Assembly: GCF_045124755.1 (NCBI RefSeq)
Contig: NZ_JBGVMK010000082.1
DNA: 64,000 nt
Reading direction: 5' to 3' (one strand)
Origin: Succinimonas sp045124755
GTDB lineage: Bacteria; Pseudomonadota; Gammaproteobacteria; Enterobacterales; Succinivibrionaceae
Under the pieces are notes generated by a model. The model ran no database searches. It saw only the letters and a list, made by a program, of their open reading frames with translations, and had not been told where the DNA came from. How positions within the stretch are numbered: position 1 is the first letter of the stretch; every line of letters begins with the position of its first letter. Below are positions 17,994-26,251 of the stretch, piece by piece. A program made the translations under genes and the position numbers.

Positions 17994-18596
17994 TTATCGA
18001 TATTCCCAGTATTCAATAATATTTTCAAAAATACATTTTTTCATTTCATAGTCAGCCGGACTTAACAAATAGTATTTATAATCCACTCCACCAATTTGAG
18101 TATTTTTGATATACCGAAAGCCTAGTTTCTTAGTCAAATTGTTCATAATTTTGTTATCAACTCTATTCTCATTAATAACGTTTCCTATTCTTAAAACATT
18201 AAATGAAAAATCCAAACTAAGAAGTTCAACTTCAATGGCATATGGTCCGATCGAGGAATATTCTTCATCGAGCATTAAGCTACCTTGTATACAAGTATCA
18301 GTCTGTTCATCAATATTATAAATTCGAATAGTCCCTATAAAACAATTATCTTTAGTATATACACACCAATAAATATCATCAAACTTCTTGAGATAGCTTT
18401 CATACCATTTTGCCTGACTGTAAGGAGTAATAATAAATGTTTGATTTAAAAAGTAACGATTCTTCTCCTTGTTTCGAATTTCTATTACATGATCCGAATG
18501 TGCCATAGTAAAAGGAACCAAATCGACTAACTTACCTTCTATTGTTATTTTTCTGTACTTTTGAACAATATTGGCTATTTTATTATTAAATTTCAT
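17994..18596 (-). CDS. GNAT-family acyltransferase of the polysaccharide locus
   Basis: 200 residues from the ATG at 18596, preferred over 18629 because AGGA lies at the right distance; it overlaps the SDR gene by 11 bp. The middle shows a GNAT core: DHVIEIRNKEKNRYFLNQ, then YWCVYTKDNCFIGTIRIYNID and IGPYAIEVELLSLDFSFNVL. The C-terminal NRVDNKIMNNLTKKLGFRYI is the classic GNAT end (Asn then LGF). It is the last gene of the FkbH-ACP-MaoC-SDR operon. I infer that it transfers an acyl group, possibly from the ACP, to an amino sugar such as the product of FdtB. It resembles WecD/PseH-type enzymes in size and context. Confidence 0.75.
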   Translation of the reverse strand: MKFNNKIANIVQKYRKITIEGKLVDLVPFTMAHSDHVIEIRNKEKNRYFLNQTFIITPYSQAKWYESYLKKFDDIYWCVYTKDNCFIGTIRIYNIDEQTDTCIQGSLMLDEEYSSIGPYAIEVELLSLDFSFNVLRIGNVINENRVDNKIMNNLTKKLGFRYIKNTQIGGVDYKYYLLSPADYEMKKCIFENIIEYWEYR

Positions 18597-19320
18597 TACT
18601 AGTTCCTGAAAATAATACATTCTCACCATTCATATTATCACTGTGCACAGAAAGTAATTTCCACAACGACAACGCAACATCTTGCGGTGCAAGGATATTA
18701 TCTAAAGCTCCACAAAAATCTAACATTCTCCTGTCTATCTCACTAAGAAGTTTAGTATCAATCATTGATGGAGATAAAGCATTAATATTAACATTTTTAC
18801 CTGCATACTCTACAACTAAAGATTTCATTAATCCCAACAGCATATACTTAGACATGGTATATTTTGTGGTAAACTTAGCTGGTGGGTTAATGGTATTCTC
18901 TGAAAGCATAAAAACAATTTTTGCTCTTTGATCCATCTTGGAAATACGAGGTAGAAAGAATTGTAACAATTGAAATATAGACCTCACTTGGATATTAACA
19001 TCAGAAATACAATCTTCCCAATCAAGTTCTTTGAATTTTACATAGAGCAACTTAGGAGCTGGTAAATGTACAATCGACAATGGTAATCTCTGTGAATCAT
19101 TGATTTTTAAGCAAAGCTTCTTTACGTCATTAAGATCAGAGAAATTTGCTGCAATGGGAATGATTGAATTTCCATTTCTTTCTGCTATACTTCTTATTAA
19201 CTTACTATTAGAACAGTAATGTGCCCAAATAGTTGAAGTTTCTTCATTATTATTGATTTCCTTTATGAGTTCTATGCCGACATCAGAGGAAGCTCCCAAT
19301 ATTAAGTAATTTCTACTCAT
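18586..19320 (-). CDS. Short-chain dehydrogenase/reductase (FabG-like)
   Basis: 244 residues from the ATG at 19320, which overlaps the upstream gene by 8 bp. The Rossmann motif is LILGASSDVGIELI (residues about 5-18). The catalytic Ser lies in VFMLSENTIN near residue 138, and the YxxxK pair in KYTMSKYML near residue 153. INALSPSMIDTKLL follows, the usual SDR segment after the active site. In this operon, with an ACP and a MaoC hydratase, a 3-oxoacyl-ACP reductase role is the simplest reading. A sugar substrate cannot be excluded. Confidence 0.82.
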   Translation of the reverse strand: MSRNYLILGASSDVGIELIKEINNNEETSTIWAHYCSNSKLIRSIAERNGNSIIPIAANFSDLNDVKKLCLKINDSQRLPLSIVHLPAPKLLYVKFKELDWEDCISDVNIQVRSIFQLLQFFLPRISKMDQRAKIVFMLSENTINPPAKFTTKYTMSKYMLLGLMKSLVVEYAGKNVNINALSPSMIDTKLLSEIDRRMLDFCGALDNILAPQDVALSLWKLLSVHSDNMNGENVLFSGTSNEI

Positions 19321-19729
19321 AGAAGCCCACCAATATATTTGCTTTCGACACAACTTTTCCTAATTGATTTTGTATGTTTGCACTTATAGTTGCTTGTATG
19401 AATCTATCATCTTTTTCCTTTACTCGTCCCGTGACAATTAATATATCTCCAATGTAAACAGGTCTTTGGAAAAATATTTCTATAGATTTCATTATACAGT
19501 ACTGTCCAGGTAAATACATCCCTACCAATCTCGAATAGAACGATGATGTTAGCAAACCATATACTAACCTACCATTATGCCCGTGATTTCGCGCATAGTC
19601 TTCTTTCATGTGCAATGGATTTTCATCACCTGATATATCATGAAACATACTCATCATAGTTTCTGTTATTTCAATAGAGAAGGAAGCGTTTGTACCGATA
19701 TCGCAGTTATTAAAGTGATAATCATTCAC
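19313..19729 (-). CDS. MaoC-like (R)-hydratase / dehydratase
   Basis: 138-residue hot-dog-fold protein. The hydratase-2 signature is complete: FHDISGDENPLH, with the catalytic Asp and His at about residues 35 and 40. It is followed by GRLVYGLLTSSFYSRLVG and LPGQYCIMKSIEIFFQRPVYIGD. Such enzymes interconvert (R)-3-hydroxyacyl and trans-2-enoyl thioesters. The start is GTG, directly after the acp stop codon, with AAGGAT upstream. Between an ACP and an SDR reductase, it probably works on a short acyl-ACP used to decorate the polysaccharide. Confidence 0.85.
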   Translation of the reverse strand: MNDYHFNNCDIGTNASFSIEITETMMSMFHDISGDENPLHMKEDYARNHGHNGRLVYGLLTSSFYSRLVGMYLPGQYCIMKSIEIFFQRPVYIGDILIVTGRVKEKDDRFIQATISANIQNQLGKVVSKANILVGFYE

Positions 19730-19963
19730 TTATATTTTATCCTTTATAATATCAATGAACTCACCAACATTAGCAGCTTTTTTAATTTCAGCAGTCGTAA
19801 ACTTAATTCCAAACTTCTTTTCAATCTCTACAATTAATTGCATATGTGTCAAAGAATCCCAATCGTCAATGTCGTCAGCTGTTGTATCTGAAGTGATAAT
19901 CAAATCTTGATTATCAAAAATTTTCCTAAAAATCATTTGAAGTTGATTAATAATTTCCTTCAT
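19730..19963 (-). CDS. Acyl carrier protein of the polysaccharide locus
   Basis: 77-residue acidic helical protein with the phosphopantetheine-attachment motif DDWDSLTHMQLIVEIEKKFG; the modified serine is about residue 37. It is not the housekeeping AcpP, which would have DSLDTVEL. It overlaps the fkbH stop by 17 bp and is directly followed by the MaoC gene. The likely role is to carry a glyceryl or hydroxyacyl group loaded by the FkbH-like protein and processed by the SDR and MaoC enzymes. Confidence 0.92.
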   Translation of the reverse strand: MKEIINQLQMIFRKIFDNQDLIITSDTTADDIDDWDSLTHMQLIVEIEKKFGIKFTTAEIKKAANVGEFIDIIKDKI

Positions 19964-21764
19964 GTATTATCTCCCTAAAATAATAGTTTTGTTTATATTC
20001 AGCAATACGTTCTAGCGGTAGAATATATTGTTTACAATCCAAAGCATCCGTTATTAAGTCAAAGTTCAAAAATTCATAAAGATTTCTAACCATTTCATTT
20101 TTATTTGTTTGACGATATTCACCTAACACCGCAGAACATCCATGATTTCTGGCTATGTCTACAATTCTCTCTATCGTATAATTTTCAACACGCTTTTTTA
20201 ATACTCTGCAACTCATGACCCAATTTTCTATAAAACAAGTATCACCCGTAAAGTGAAGAATTATACATCCTATTATACCATATTTACAAAAACGATCTTC
20301 CAATTTTACGGAAAGTAGTGCATATCGTTGATCATCTAGAAGAGCAATAATCTCAGCTTCTGAATACCTCTTTGTTCTAAGATTAAACTGATTTGACTTG
20401 TTTGTTAACTGAACAAATCTCTCAATATCTGTTTCAGTTAGTTGCTTGCACTCAATAACCATTTTCAGGTTAATTAGATAATCATCATAATCAACACAGG
20501 ATGCCATCAAAGCATTTCTCTCTTTGTTATTAGCGTATGTTTCTGTTCTCCCAAGATCTTCATTTGTTAACTGTGTCCATTCAAAAGCATGTGCTTGATC
20601 TAACGCACGCGTATATAAGGCTGGATCTTCAGGAACATCGATAACTCTGACTTCAGGTAGAAATTCCCTTATCAATTCTCTCTCTGTTGGGTTATCATCA
20701 AAGAAAACCATGCTATCTGTTCCGATATTCAATTCATTTGATATCTTCTTAATATTAGTAGCTTTATCGTTCCAATTCGCAAAAAAAGAGGAGATATCCG
20801 ATAGTTTCAAAATCATATTCTCATTTTTTTCAAATGGTTCCTTTGCTATATCCTCATCATTTTTACTACAGATACAGAGAATCACTCCTCTTTTTTTCAA
20901 CTCAAGAACATACCTCTGAAATGCAAGAAATGCTTCCCCCTCCGCATCATTCGGATCTAAGAGAATACCATCATACCCTAAGTCTCCAACAACCCCTCCC
21001 CAAAGTGTATTATCTAAGTCTAGCACCAAGCACTTCTTGGGTTTGCCCGAGAATGCCTCAAATTGACGGGCTATTAAATCACAATAAAAACCTATGTATT
21101 GCAGATTAAAACTCGACTTATTCAAGAAATACGAACATTCATCTACAAAGTCTCGTTTACCGATATATTCTGATAGTGCATCAACATCCAAAACAAAAAC
21201 AAACGGAGGATGCCTCTTCGTAAGTGTATAATTCAGTTGCCTATAGAAGGATCTCTTTGAAAAAATATAATTTGAAGATAAGTTACCTAACGCTTCAAAA
21301 ATTGGTGACACGAAATTTGCAATTAATAACTGAGTTTGTGGAATATTTTTGTGGATTATATCAAACATCCGTGCATATTGGTCATATGCATTATCGACAG
21401 CACTTTGAACTTCACTCTCTTCTGAAAGCATTTCCGGACAAAAAACTTCTACATCTCTATAATCTGGAAGTATAACTATATATTCAGGAGAAAAAGTATA
21501 GAGTTTTGATTTTTCATCAAATACATCCATAAATATCCCATTATATTCTCCTTCATAAATATCTGCATAGATATCATAGCGTGTTAATAGAGCACGAAAT
21601 ACAGAAGTAACAAGCTGGATACTTGCACTCCCAACAATTGCTATCTTAATAATGGTTGCTTCATTGTCTTGTATTTTTTTCCATTTTCTTCCAATATTCA
21701 ATAACGCAGAAAAATCATCTATTTTTATTTCATGTACTGCCTTTTTATATTCGCGAAAGAGCAT
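19947..21764 (-). CDS. FkbH-like HAD-IIIC protein with GNAT-like C-terminus
   Basis: 605 residues in three parts: an N-terminal GDSL-like region (about 1-240), a HAD phosphatase core with LVLDLDNTLWGG (nucleophile region 247-257), ICSKNDE (about 298-304) and FFDDNPTERE (near 345), and a C-terminal GNAT-like domain (about 430-600). FkbH homologues take 1,3-bisphosphoglycerate, remove phosphate and load the glyceryl group onto an ACP through a conserved cysteine. The downstream overlapping gene encodes such an ACP. Versions occur in polyketide clusters and in glycan loci, including Pseudomonas flagellin glycosylation islands. The exact acyl group here is not known. It is the first gene of the operon. 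Confidence 0.88.
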   Translation of the reverse strand: MLFREYKKAVHEIKIDDFSALLNIGRKWKKIQDNEATIIKIAIVGSASIQLVTSVFRALLTRYDIYADIYEGEYNGIFMDVFDEKSKLYTFSPEYIVILPDYRDVEVFCPEMLSEESEVQSAVDNAYDQYARMFDIIHKNIPQTQLLIANFVSPIFEALGNLSSNYIFSKRSFYRQLNYTLTKRHPPFVFVLDVDALSEYIGKRDFVDECSYFLNKSSFNLQYIGFYCDLIARQFEAFSGKPKKCLVLDLDNTLWGGVVGDLGYDGILLDPNDAEGEAFLAFQRYVLELKKRGVILCICSKNDEDIAKEPFEKNENMILKLSDISSFFANWNDKATNIKKISNELNIGTDSMVFFDDNPTERELIREFLPEVRVIDVPEDPALYTRALDQAHAFEWTQLTNEDLGRTETYANNKERNALMASCVDYDDYLINLKMVIECKQLTETDIERFVQLTNKSNQFNLRTKRYSEAEIIALLDDQRYALLSVKLEDRFCKYGIIGCIILHFTGDTCFIENWVMSCRVLKKRVENYTIERIVDIARNHGCSAVLGEYRQTNKNEMVRNLYEFLNFDLITDALDCKQYILPLERIAEYKQNYYFREIIHEGNY

Positions 21765-22009
21765 TATTTTAACCTATATTTCATTTTTTGATTAGAGATC
21801 GAAAATTTATAGCAATTTATATGACTAGCTCTAATAACAAATTATAACGTAACTTCCCTGCGATTTTCAAGCATACCTGATTGAATCCGGTATCCTTTTA
21901 TGTTAGGTATAAAGTCGGCACTTTAGCCTTCTTAAAATTCTATGGCACTGCCTGCTCAAAATAGCATTTCTTCAGACAGCGATTCAGCTTTCATTTCGTC
22001 CTGTGAACA
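21765..22009. other. AT-rich spacer between fkbH-like gene and IS66 remnant
   Basis: Holds the presumed promoter of the minus-strand acyl operon and the edge of the decayed IS66 element. GTAACTTCCCTGCG near 21847 begins with GTAA, as IS66 inverted repeats do, but I could not find a matching partner at the other side. Confidence 0.35.
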
Positions 22010-23577
22010 CCATTCATACCTGAAATTCAAGGTAATCTTCCAGGTCAATTCCATGGACTTTGCAGTTTCATGAAATGATGAGAACACAGCAGTGACTTCG
22101 CTCCCTCAACAGAGCCAAATCCGCTGGGCATTGAATGTCTCAGCACGGCAAAGTCACGGATAGCCCTCTCGGCGGCCGAGTTATCAAGAGGAGTAGCACC
22201 GTCCTCCAGGATTCTGGTGAATTTTTCCCACTGATTGTGGGAGTATTTCACTGCTTTGATGAATTTGGCCGTATATATCACCCTTGGGGGACTCGCTTTC
22301 TGAAATGATTTTGAAATGTTTTTCTGTCAGATGCCTTATTTCTTCAAAACACCGCCTGAAATCATCGCTTTGTCGCAGTTTCGTTCGTTCCTCAATGGTG
22401 CTGCACTCACCGTCCCTGCGAAATACTTCACTGATAAGCTCAAACCTGAAACCAGGTATTCTTCGCTCTCTTTATCTATGTGGTTCTGGTGAGCGTCGTA
22501 GATATCGAAGAAATATCGTCGGAGATGAACCATGCAGCCAACCAGCTTCGCCTTATACGAGCCGTCCCTGTTCTTCAGCCATTCAACGTCATACCATCCG
22601 TCAGTGGAGATTACGATTGCATCGCCGTCATCCGATAGCCCGCCCGATAGCCACTCGCCATCGCCAAACTGATCCTTCATGATCTTGAACGGAACAGACT
22701 GAGATCTGGTGTTTGTATAGCTGTAAAAACAGCCTGTTGTTTCAGATACAAACACCAGCATGTACTGGCGGCTGCCTTTTTCAGCCTGACAGCTGATGAA
22801 GGTCTCATCAAGGTGGAGAACCTTGCTCTTCAGCACGCAGGCCTTCAGATATTCGTATGCCGGGAGGATCCATTCTGCCGAGAAAGCTGAATACCTTGCC
22901 ATCTGCTGCCTTGAGACATCAAATCCCAGGCTTTTGCTGATTTCCTGAGCTATTCTGTTCATCGGAATGCGATTCCGCATTCTTTCAGCGATTGTCTGAG
23001 CCGCAAGGGAAAAGCCAAATACAGTCTTGGGAAGAAAATCCTTTTCCGGATTCATTCCGGCTATCACGGCCGGCGCTTCATTATTTTGAGCCGGCATTAC
23101 TTTCCTCATAGACAGGAACGTATGAGAAAACCCTGAAGCTTGTTCTTACCTGTTTAACTTTCTCGGAATCTTTTTTCCATCCCTTAATACGTATTTCCTG
23201 ACGTCCTTTTCAATGATCTGAGCGATTTCTTTTGAGGCATCGTCTCTGTTAGATGCCGCAAGGGCGTTGCCATTGAAATCGAAGAACTTTTCTTTCTCGC
23301 CATCGCAGCAGTCGGTCTTTGCTGAACAGCTCTGTCTGTTTCTTCGCGGGCTGCTGTTTCTGCTTTTCTTCGACATTATGAGAAGCGGTTTCATTCTTAT
23401 CCTTCTTCTGTTCCTGCCGTCTTGAAACAGGGAGTCTTCATTAATGCGTCAAGATAAACCTCTTTGGAAGACAGGAGCGTCTTCAGGGTCTTAACGATTT
23501 CTTTGCTTTTTGCAAGCTCGGATTCTTTCTTCTTAAGTGCTCCCACGATTTGCTGATCTTGTTCTTCATTCTTCAAC
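22010..23577 (-). pseudogene. Decayed IS66-family transposase (TnpC)
   Basis: Reading on the minus strand, transposase segments follow each other in different frames. 23577-23403 gives the N-terminal coiled coil, beginning LKNEEQDQQIVGALKKKESE. 23394-23146 gives the linker region. 23109-22336 gives the DDE core, with LHLDETFIS, IVISTDGWYDVEW and GCMVHLRRYFFDIYDA. 22281-22045 gives the IS66 C-terminus, with TPLDNSAAERAIRDFAV. Near 22045 the final ETAKSM...IDLEDYLEF piece needs two more frame changes. At least four frame disruptions make it inactive. tnpA and tnpB are missing. It interrupts the polysaccharide locus and suggests past rearrangement. Confidence 0.88.
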
Positions 23578-23839
23578 TATTTTGGTTTGTTTTCTGGTCT
23601 GATTTAAATATCTAATATCAGCTCTTTAGCAGTTGCAGCTGATGTTAAATTGTTCGATTAGTGCGTAAAAGGGGCAAATTGACATAGCCAGTATTGTGCT
23701 GATGAACGGAAGAACTCTATTTGTAATCTTCACTTCAATTGCAATTTCCTTCAACGCATCCTGATTTATGGTGCGTATGGTACGAATTCACCAGCACTCT
23801 TGTCAAGAATTACCGAAGCCCTAAGATAACGGTTTAAGA

Positions 23840-23877
23840 CCTAATAACTCCTTTGCGGGGCCTAATAACTCCTTTGC
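23840..23877. repeat. Two direct copies of a 17-bp sequence
   Basis: CCTAATAACTCCTTTGC occurs at 23840-23856 and again at 23861-23877, separated by GGGG. It lies in the gene-free relic region. The function is unknown; it could be a replication-slippage product. Confidence 0.75.
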
Positions 23878-24128
23878 CCTAAGTCATCTCCAATTGCTGC
23901 TACAATCTTATCAAGTTTAATGACGATTTATTGGAAGGCAGAACGATGAACACTCTTTGAACTTTGGACGGTTAATCTCCTCAAAATCTCCACAAAATCC
24001 GGGGTCAAAAAATCCGGGCAGCAAGTGTCAGATGTGGAGGTGTAATGAACGAACAATCAAATTCACGGCAGCACCTGACACAGTCATAGAGGTTGTAATT
24101 GAGTGCATTGCCGTTATCTTCCTCTGAC

Positions 24129-24158
24129 CATTATCTTCCCGGACATTATCTTCCCGGA
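24129..24158. repeat. Perfect 15-bp tandem duplication
   Basis: CATTATCTTCCCGGA is present twice head to tail at 24129-24143 and 24144-24158, in non-coding relic sequence. Confidence 0.8.
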
Positions 24159-24205
24159 ACCGTACAAAGACGGGGCAGATATGAGATGCATGCACTGCTC
24201 CCTGA

Positions 24206-24280
24206 TATTCTGCTGGAAAGATAGTGACCACGCTTTGAGGTAATTTGTGACTCCCCTTCCCGATGAATAGTGATCCCCTT
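24206..24280. repeat. Possible IS21-like terminal repeats (relic)
   Basis: On the minus strand, GGTCACTATCTTTCCAGCAG (24229 downwards) is preceded by AGTCAC and ATCACT copies near 24248 and 24270, each next to GGGGA. A related GTGTCACTAAATTTCCGCGG occurs on the plus strand at 24587-24606. Multiple short terminal repeats of this kind are known from IS21-type ends. No transposase remains, so the assignment is tentative. Confidence 0.35.
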
Positions 24281-24356
24281 CCCTGAGAGGATACACCACA
24301 TTAAATCTATGCAGGCAGGAACGGAGTTAGAGTTCTGAAGAATAATAATTAAGAAG

Positions 24357-24379
24357 GGAAGACGCCTGGCGGCGCTTCC
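24357..24379. repeat. Strong stem-loop in relic region
   Basis: GGAAG + CGCC pair with GGCG + CTTCC around a TGGC loop, with one bulged A (24362). AT-rich flanks follow on both sides (TTTAATAATTAAA to the right). It could be a terminator without a clean T-run, or an element-end hairpin. No associated gene was found. Confidence 0.55.
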
Positions 24380-24926
24380 TGTTTAATAATTAAAGGGGCA
24401 TCGGCCCTTTACCCCTAAAACTGCCTTGTATTGCAAAAATTGAAGCGAATGACAATCTCTTAGGCTGGCTTTGCTGGCAATCTGGTACTTTATGGTACGG
24501 TACCACCTATGGTTTACTTAATTCTGAGTACTGTACTTGGTGATCAGGAATTTGAAGAATAAACTGTCATGATTGTGTGAAAAGGGGTGTCACTAAATTT
24601 CCGCGGAAGTAGTTGTCACATAGGGGCATAATTTCCATTCCTGCTTCCTAATTTCAAGTATTAAGCTACAAGTGTTATATCAAAAAGCACTTTTCACCAA
24701 CAAAACGAATATTATAAAACAGAAAAATCCCTGACCATGTCCACCCACTTGCCATGTTCACCACTTGCCAAGATGATAAGGTTAATTAGTTTTAATTACT
24801 CATTGTATATTTGATATGAAATTAGTATAATGCTTGAAATGTCACAAGTTTGCAGTAATCAACCAAATTTCAGAAGGCCATTAACGACAACGATTTCTTA
24901 TTTCAGTATCCGAGGCTCATGTACAG

Positions 24927-26099
24927 ATGACAAAGACTAATGAAAATTTAAAGATGTTTTCATCACTCAACGATGATGCTACTACCGTATACAATTATGA
25001 ATCGGACACAAAATATAAAGACAACACTATGGTAAATACATATAGTAACACGATGAATTTCGAGAAGGTTGTTGCTAGTTCTGAAAGAACTAATACCAAT
25101 ATTGTTGTACCAACTGAGAATACTACTAACAAAAAAGCGGAACCATTAGTATCTGTTCTTATTCCATCATACAATCATGCAAAATATATTACAGAGACAG
25201 TTAATTCTATCATAGATCAAACATACAAGAATATTGAACTACTGATACTAGATGACGGATCTAGTGATGATACAGCCATTAAGATTAGTGCTTTAAGACT
25301 GAAGTGCGAAGGAAGATTTGCAAGATTCCTGTTCCAAAAAAAAATAAACGAGGGAGTATGTCTAACATTAAACAAACTGATAAGTGAATCCAGGGGAGAG
25401 TATATTTTCTTAATTGCCTCAGATGATATAGCAAAACCTACGCTCATTGAAAAAGAAGTTAATTTTTTGAAAGATCCTGTCAATACCGCATATTCATTAG
25501 TAGTATGTGACAACACAATTATCGATCAGAACAGCGTGGAATGTTTCTGGGGAAAAGGGAGGCGCTGTGTTTACAACAGGCAAGAGGCAAAGTTCCTAAC
25601 ATTCGGAAACTATCTTCAAATTTTACGAGGTATTGATTTCAAGGGGGATGATTTCGGAAAATATGAGCATCTTTACCTCAGAGGAAATCATATACCTAAT
25701 GGATATTTAATAAGGAAGAGTATTCTCAAGTTGACTGGTTTATATAATCCGAAAGCTCCACTTGAAGACTATTATTTAATGTTACAGCTCTCAAAATATT
25801 GTCTTTTTAAATATATTGATGAACCATTATTCTGTTACAGATGGCATGATTCAAATTCAATAAAGAATTCATATAGAATTACCAAAATGACAGTAGCAAC
25901 AGAAAAGATTGAAGATGACATATTAGCAAAGATAGACATTAATGACCCAAACTTTCTCGAGAATACGGTATTATTTAAACATAAATATGATCAGAGTTTA
26001 GCATATAAAATTCATCGTGTTTTACGAAAACTAAGGGTCGTTTTTAAATATTGGTATTATGTAATAACGCAGAAAACATTCTTCACTCAGACTGATTAA
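24927..26099 (+). CDS. GT2-family glycosyltransferase with disordered N-terminal extension
   Basis: 390 residues. The GT-A domain starts near residue 72 with VSVLIPSYNHAKYITETVNS, then LLILDDGSSDDTA (nucleotide-sugar and metal site) and EYIFLIASDDIAKPTLIEKE (DxD-like) near 165. Residues 1-70 are rich in Asn, Thr, Ser and Asp and look disordered, which is unusual. The gene is on the plus strand, opposite to the wzx/wzy genes, and converges on wzx. It presumably adds a sugar to the lipid-linked repeat unit in the cytoplasm; donor and acceptor are unknown. ATG at 24927 has only a weak ribosome site. Confidence 0.82.
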   Translation: MTKTNENLKMFSSLNDDATTVYNYESDTKYKDNTMVNTYSNTMNFEKVVASSERTNTNIVVPTENTTNKKAEPLVSVLIPSYNHAKYITETVNSIIDQTYKNIELLILDDGSSDDTAIKISALRLKCEGRFARFLFQKKINEGVCLTLNKLISESRGEYIFLIASDDIAKPTLIEKEVNFLKDPVNTAYSLVVCDNTIIDQNSVECFWGKGRRCVYNRQEAKFLTFGNYLQILRGIDFKGDDFGKYEHLYLRGNHIPNGYLIRKSILKLTGLYNPKAPLEDYYLMLQLSKYCLFKYIDEPLFCYRWHDSNSIKNSYRITKMTVATEKIEDDILAKIDINDPNFLENTVLFKHKYDQSLAYKIHRVLRKLRVVFKYWYYVITQKTFFTQTD

Positions 26100-26251
26100 T
26101 AATCAAAAAAAAGCGCAAAAGCTGATTTTTATCTGACTTTGATATAGTAAATACTTTGAAACACCTTTATTGTTTAGCAGAAAATATTTTAGACTTTTAC
26201 ACTTTTATCATAAATATTATTTTTCAACAGCTTCTTAACATAAATAGTTTG

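Larger units (their letters stand above)
23578..24926. other. Gene-free relic region inside the polysaccharide locus
   Basis: About 1.35 kb without a believable gene. It contains short direct repeats (23840-23877 and 24129-24158), a strong hairpin at 24357-24379, and GTCACTA-type repeats at 24206-24280 and 24587-24619 that resemble terminal repeats of IS21-like elements. It looks like the debris of one or more insertion sequences next to the IS66 remnant. The promoter of the glycosyltransferase at 24927 should lie near 24790-24900. Confidence 0.5.
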
